Assembly: GCF_052065835.1 (NCBI RefSeq)
Contig: NZ_JBQHTG010000002.1
Location: 62,001 to 126,000 of the forward strand
Direction: 5' to 3'
Length of the DNA: 64,000 nt
Source of the DNA: Laedolimicola sp934402125
Lineage (GTDB): Bacteria > Bacillota > Clostridia > Lachnospirales > Lachnospiraceae
Positions 61,591-64,000 of this stretch are shown piece by piece. The first letter of the stretch is position 1. Every line of letters starts with the position of its first letter. The notes beneath the pieces are model-generated. The model worked only from the letters and a program-made list of their open reading frames with translations. It did no database searches and was not told where the DNA came from. Position numbers and translations under genes: made by a program.

Positions 61591-61950
61591 ATGCAGAACC
61601 GCCGTCAAATCGGCACAGAAGAGGAAGCTTTGGCCGCTGAATTCCTGGAATGCAGGGGCTATCGGATAGTGGAACGGAATTTTCGCTGCCGTCTGGGTGA
61701 GATCGATCTGATTGCCCGGGACGGCAGCGTCCTTGTATTTATTGAGGTAAAATACCGGAAGACCGGGGCGTACGGGGATCCGGCGGAGGCAGTGGATTAT
61801 CGTAAGCAGCAGAAGATCTGCAAGACGGCAGATTATTACCGGATGCTGCGGCGGATTCCGGACAATCAGAGCTGCCGCTTTGATGTGGTGGCGATTCAGG
61901 GACGCGAGATCCGGGTGATTCGGGACGCGTTTCCGTATTGCTTTTATTAA
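61591..61950 (+). CDS. yraN: YraN-family nuclease-like protein
   Basis: A 119-residue restriction-endonuclease-like fold with the pattern LGEIDLIARDG ... LVFIEVKYR (E37, D39, E52, K54), as in Holliday-junction-resolvase-like YraN proteins. The physiological role is not settled. ATG 61591 follows TAGGAGGGC; the frame upstream passes through the palindromic region. Confidence 0.9.
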   Translation: MQNRRQIGTEEEALAAEFLECRGYRIVERNFRCRLGEIDLIARDGSVLVFIEVKYRKTGAYGDPAEAVDYRKQQKICKTADYYRMLRRIPDNQSCRFDVVAIQGREIRVIRDAFPYCFY

Positions 61951-61968
61951 ACAAAGGAGGAAAGTTCC

Positions 61969-62820
61969 ATGGAACAGAACTGGAAAAAAGTAAAAGGCAG
62001 AGTAACCACAAGGCTTGTGGAGCATGCAGGGGTGCCTTTCTTAAGCTTCCCGTTGCTGGAAGAAATCGGAATCGTCACCCAGGGCTTTTCCACCCGGCTG
62101 GGCGGTGTGAGCGAGGGAGACTATAGCAGTATGAATGTGAGTTTCACCAGAGGAGACCGGGAAGAGGCGGTGCGGGAAAATTACCGGAGGCTGGGGGAAG
62201 CCGTAGGCTTTGATTGCGAAAGCCTGGTCTGCTCCGATCAGACCCATACCACGAACGTACGGGTGATGACGGAAGAGGACCGGGGAAAGGGCTTTGCCAG
62301 ACCAAAGGATTATCGGGATGTGGACGGCATGATTACCAATGTGCAGGGACTGACGCTGGCCACCTTTTACGCGGACTGTGTCCCGCTGTATTTTGTGGAT
62401 CCGGTAAAGCGAGCCATCGGTCTGTCCCATTCCGGCTGGCGGGGAACCGTAGGGAAGATAGGAAAGAAAACTGTGGAGCGGATGGAAGAAACCTACGGAA
62501 GCAATCCGGCGGATATCCGGGCGGTCATCGGCCCTTCCATCTGCCAGGACTGCTATGAGGTCAGCGTCGATGTGATAGATGAATTCCGGCAGGCCTTTTC
62601 CGAAGAATCCTGGCCGGAGCTGTTTTACGAAAAAGCAGACGGCAAATACCAGTTAAACCTCTGGAAAGCCAATGAACGGATTTTTGCGGAGGCAGGTATC
62701 CGAAAAGAGCATATGGCAGTTACGGATCTCTGTACCTGTTGTAATCCCACCCTGCTGTTCAGCCACCGGGCGAGCCACGGAAGGCGGGGCAATCTGGGCG
62801 CGTTCCTGATGCTACGCTAA
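61969..62820 (+). CDS. pgeF: Multicopper-oxidase-like purine nucleoside phosphorylase/PgeF (YfiH)
   Basis: A 283-residue laccase-domain protein of the YfiH/PgeF family, implicated in purine nucleoside handling and peptidoglycan-error correction. Signatures are SDQTHTTNVRV, YADCVPLYF, GLSHSGWRGTVGKIG, GPSICQDCYEV and CTCCNP ... FSHRASHGRRGN. Normal length. AAAGGAGGAAAG precedes the ATG. Confidence 0.93.
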   Translation: MEQNWKKVKGRVTTRLVEHAGVPFLSFPLLEEIGIVTQGFSTRLGGVSEGDYSSMNVSFTRGDREEAVRENYRRLGEAVGFDCESLVCSDQTHTTNVRVMTEEDRGKGFARPKDYRDVDGMITNVQGLTLATFYADCVPLYFVDPVKRAIGLSHSGWRGTVGKIGKKTVERMEETYGSNPADIRAVIGPSICQDCYEVSVDVIDEFRQAFSEESWPELFYEKADGKYQLNLWKANERIFAEAGIRKEHMAVTDLCTCCNPTLLFSHRASHGRRGNLGAFLMLR

Positions 62821-62825
62821 AAAAC

Positions 62826-62857
62826 GCCGTTCCATCTTTCGATGGAGCGGCATTTTT
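62826..62857. terminator. Terminator between pgeF and prs
   Basis: GCCGTTCCATC pairs with GATGGAGCGGC around TTTC, followed by ATTTTT, with an A run before it, so it may serve both convergent genes. Confidence 0.9.
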
Positions 62858-62858
62858 A

Positions 62859-64000
62859 CTACAGATTCAGTTTTCCGTCCTTCCGCTTTTCCAAAAGCTT
62901 CCGGATCTTCTCCGTCGGGTTGTTGATCTTTCCGATGGGAGTGTCGTGGTTCAGGGTATCAATGATAGTAGCCAGGAACTTGGTCATGTCCGCCTCTGTG
63001 TAGTAGGGCTTCGCGAGAAGCTCCGGAGAGCGGTAGTTCAGGTTGGTGGTTACGATCCGCTTGATATAACCCTTTTCATAATATTCGTCAAATTTCTCAA
63101 AGCCGTCGGTAAAGAGACCGAAGGTACAGCAGACATAGACATTGCGGGCTCCCCGCTCCTTCATCTGCTTGGCTACGTCCAGCATACTTCCGCCGGAGGA
63201 AATCATATCATCGATGATGATAACGTCCTTGCCGGTGAGAGAGTCGCCCAGGAACTCGTGGGCCACAATGGGGTTCTTGCCATTGATGATGGTAGAGTAA
63301 TCTCTTCTCTTATAGAACATACCCAGGTCAATGCCCAGTACGTTGGAGAAGTATACCGCACGCTCCATAGCGCCCTCATCGGGAGCAATGATCATCAGGT
63401 GATCGTTGTCCACCTGCAGATCCGGCTCGGTGCGGAGCAGCGCCTTCATAAACTGGTAGGGCGGCTGGAAGTTATCGAAACCGTTCAGCGGTGTCGCGTT
63501 CTGGACGCGGGGATCGTGAGCGTCGAAGGTGATGATATTGGTGACGCCCATGTTCTGAAGCTCCTGCAGGGCGATAGCGCAGTCCAGGGACTCCCGGTTG
63601 GTACGGCGGTGCTGGCGGCCCTCATAAAGGAAGGGAATGACCACATTGATGCGGTGAGCCTTACCGGTAGCGGCGGAAATGATACGCTTCAGATCCTGAT
63701 AATGGTCGTCCGGGGACATATGATTCTCATGGCCGCAGACATGATAGGTAAGACTGTAGTTGCATACATCTACAATAATGAACAGATCGCTTCCGCGGAC
63801 AGATTCACCCAGTCTTCCCTTGGCTTCACCGGTTCCGAAGCGGGGGCAGGAGCAGTCTACCAGGTAAGAATCCTGTGCGTATTCCTGGAAATAAACATTA
63901 TCTCTGTGCTGCATATTTGCTGTCTTGCGGAAATCTACAAGATAGCGGTCTACTTTCTCCGCAAAAAAAAGGCTGCTTTCCAAAGCGGCAATTTTCAACG
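62859..64000 (-). CDS. prs: Ribose-phosphate pyrophosphokinase, long clostridial form, 5'-partial
   Basis: At least 379 residues are visible; the common form is about 315. It makes PRPP from ribose-5-phosphate and ATP. Motifs are PFLYEGRQHRRTNRES, FDAHDPRVQNA, IIAPDEGAMERA and the PRPP loop IIIDDMISSGGSML. A TTG at 63998 could be the start, but the frame stays open at the window edge and IAALESS looks like an internal position of the long family, so the true start is probably outside. Confidence 0.9.
   Translation of the reverse strand, partial: LKIAALESSLFFAEKVDRYLVDFRKTANMQHRDNVYFQEYAQDSYLVDCSCPRFGTGEAKGRLGESVRGSDLFIIVDVCNYSLTYHVCGHENHMSPDDHYQDLKRIISAATGKAHRINVVIPFLYEGRQHRRTNRESLDCAIALQELQNMGVTNIITFDAHDPRVQNATPLNGFDNFQPPYQFMKALLRTEPDLQVDNDHLMIIAPDEGAMERAVYFSNVLGIDLGMFYKRRDYSTIINGKNPIVAHEFLGDSLTGKDVIIIDDMISSGGSMLDVAKQMKERGARNVYVCCTFGLFTDGFEKFDEYYEKGYIKRIVTTNLNYRSPELLAKPYYTEADMTKFLATIIDTLNHDTPIGKINNPTEKIRKLLEKRKDGKLNL

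Noticed and set aside
22001..62001. CRISPR array, insertion sequence, prophage or integrase
   Set aside because: No regularly spaced repeats, transposase or integrase motifs were seen anywhere in the window.

Overview
The window reads as a chromosomal segment of a spore-forming, low-to-mid GC clostridium, most likely a Lachnospiraceae member. The reasons are the complete eight-gene spoIIIA cluster, a tyrosine T-box leader, a transcriptional B12 riboswitch, a tmRNA tag reading AEDNLAYAA, frequent TTG/GTG starts, and the order plsX-acpP-rnc-smc-ftsY ... ylxM-ffh-rpsP-khpA-rimM-trmD ... rplS-lepB-rbgA-lepB-rnhB-yraN. Almost all of it is core genome; species cannot be fixed from the sequence alone.

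Layout. 1-6 kb: the tail of a sortase-type surface protein with a homopolymer frameshift, RNase HI, an OPT peptide transporter directly abutting a PqqD-like protein, a CapA-like protein and tRNA-Glu(CTC). 6-9.3 kb: a B12 riboswitch and a BtuFCD-type importer. 9.3-14 kb: a T-box, a compact multi-hairpin element, tyrS, a small unknown gene and alaS. 14-18.9 kb: spoIIIAA-AH, with an unusually long spoIIIAF/spoIIIAG overlap. 18.9-29.5 kb: the one clearly accessory island. It holds a PRD regulator, a divergent SDR gene, and a mannose/sorbose-type PTS operon with a zinc dehydrogenase, class II aldolase, EIIB, EIIC, EIID, an unknown protein, an esterase, another unknown, EIIA and an iron alcohol dehydrogenase. 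29.6-39.6 kb: aroC, a PanE-like reductase, tgt, yajC, gpmI, secG, rnr, smpB, and a metV-metF pair (one-carbon metabolism). 39.7-43.7 kb: azlCD, a duplicated CmpB-type membrane protein, ssrA (tmRNA) and a ferredoxin-fused aldo/keto reductase. 43.8-62.8 kb: lipid synthesis, RNA processing, chromosome, SRP, ribosome-maturation and secretion genes. These include a TrmD fused to a HAD-like domain and a C-terminal remnant of a uracil-permease-type gene. The window ends in a long-form prs that runs off the right edge.

How the genes work together. Most genes act in translation, tRNA modification and ribosome assembly (tyrS, alaS, tgt, trmD, rimM, rpsP, rplS, rbgA), RNA decay and rescue (rnr, smpB, ssrA, rnc, rnhA, rnhB), secretion (ffh, ftsY, secG, yajC, two lepB) or sporulation. 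The PTS island is a self-contained catabolic module. Its candidate control elements are a near-perfect 20-bp palindrome just upstream of the operon promoter, the PRD regulator on one side, and a partial terminator after EIID. The most interesting unexplained items are the TrmD-HAD fusion, the PTS island with two unrecognised proteins, the OPT-PqqD pair, the multi-hairpin elements upstream of tyrS and yraN, mutually exclusive stems upstream of tgt, and the spoIIIAF/AG overlap.
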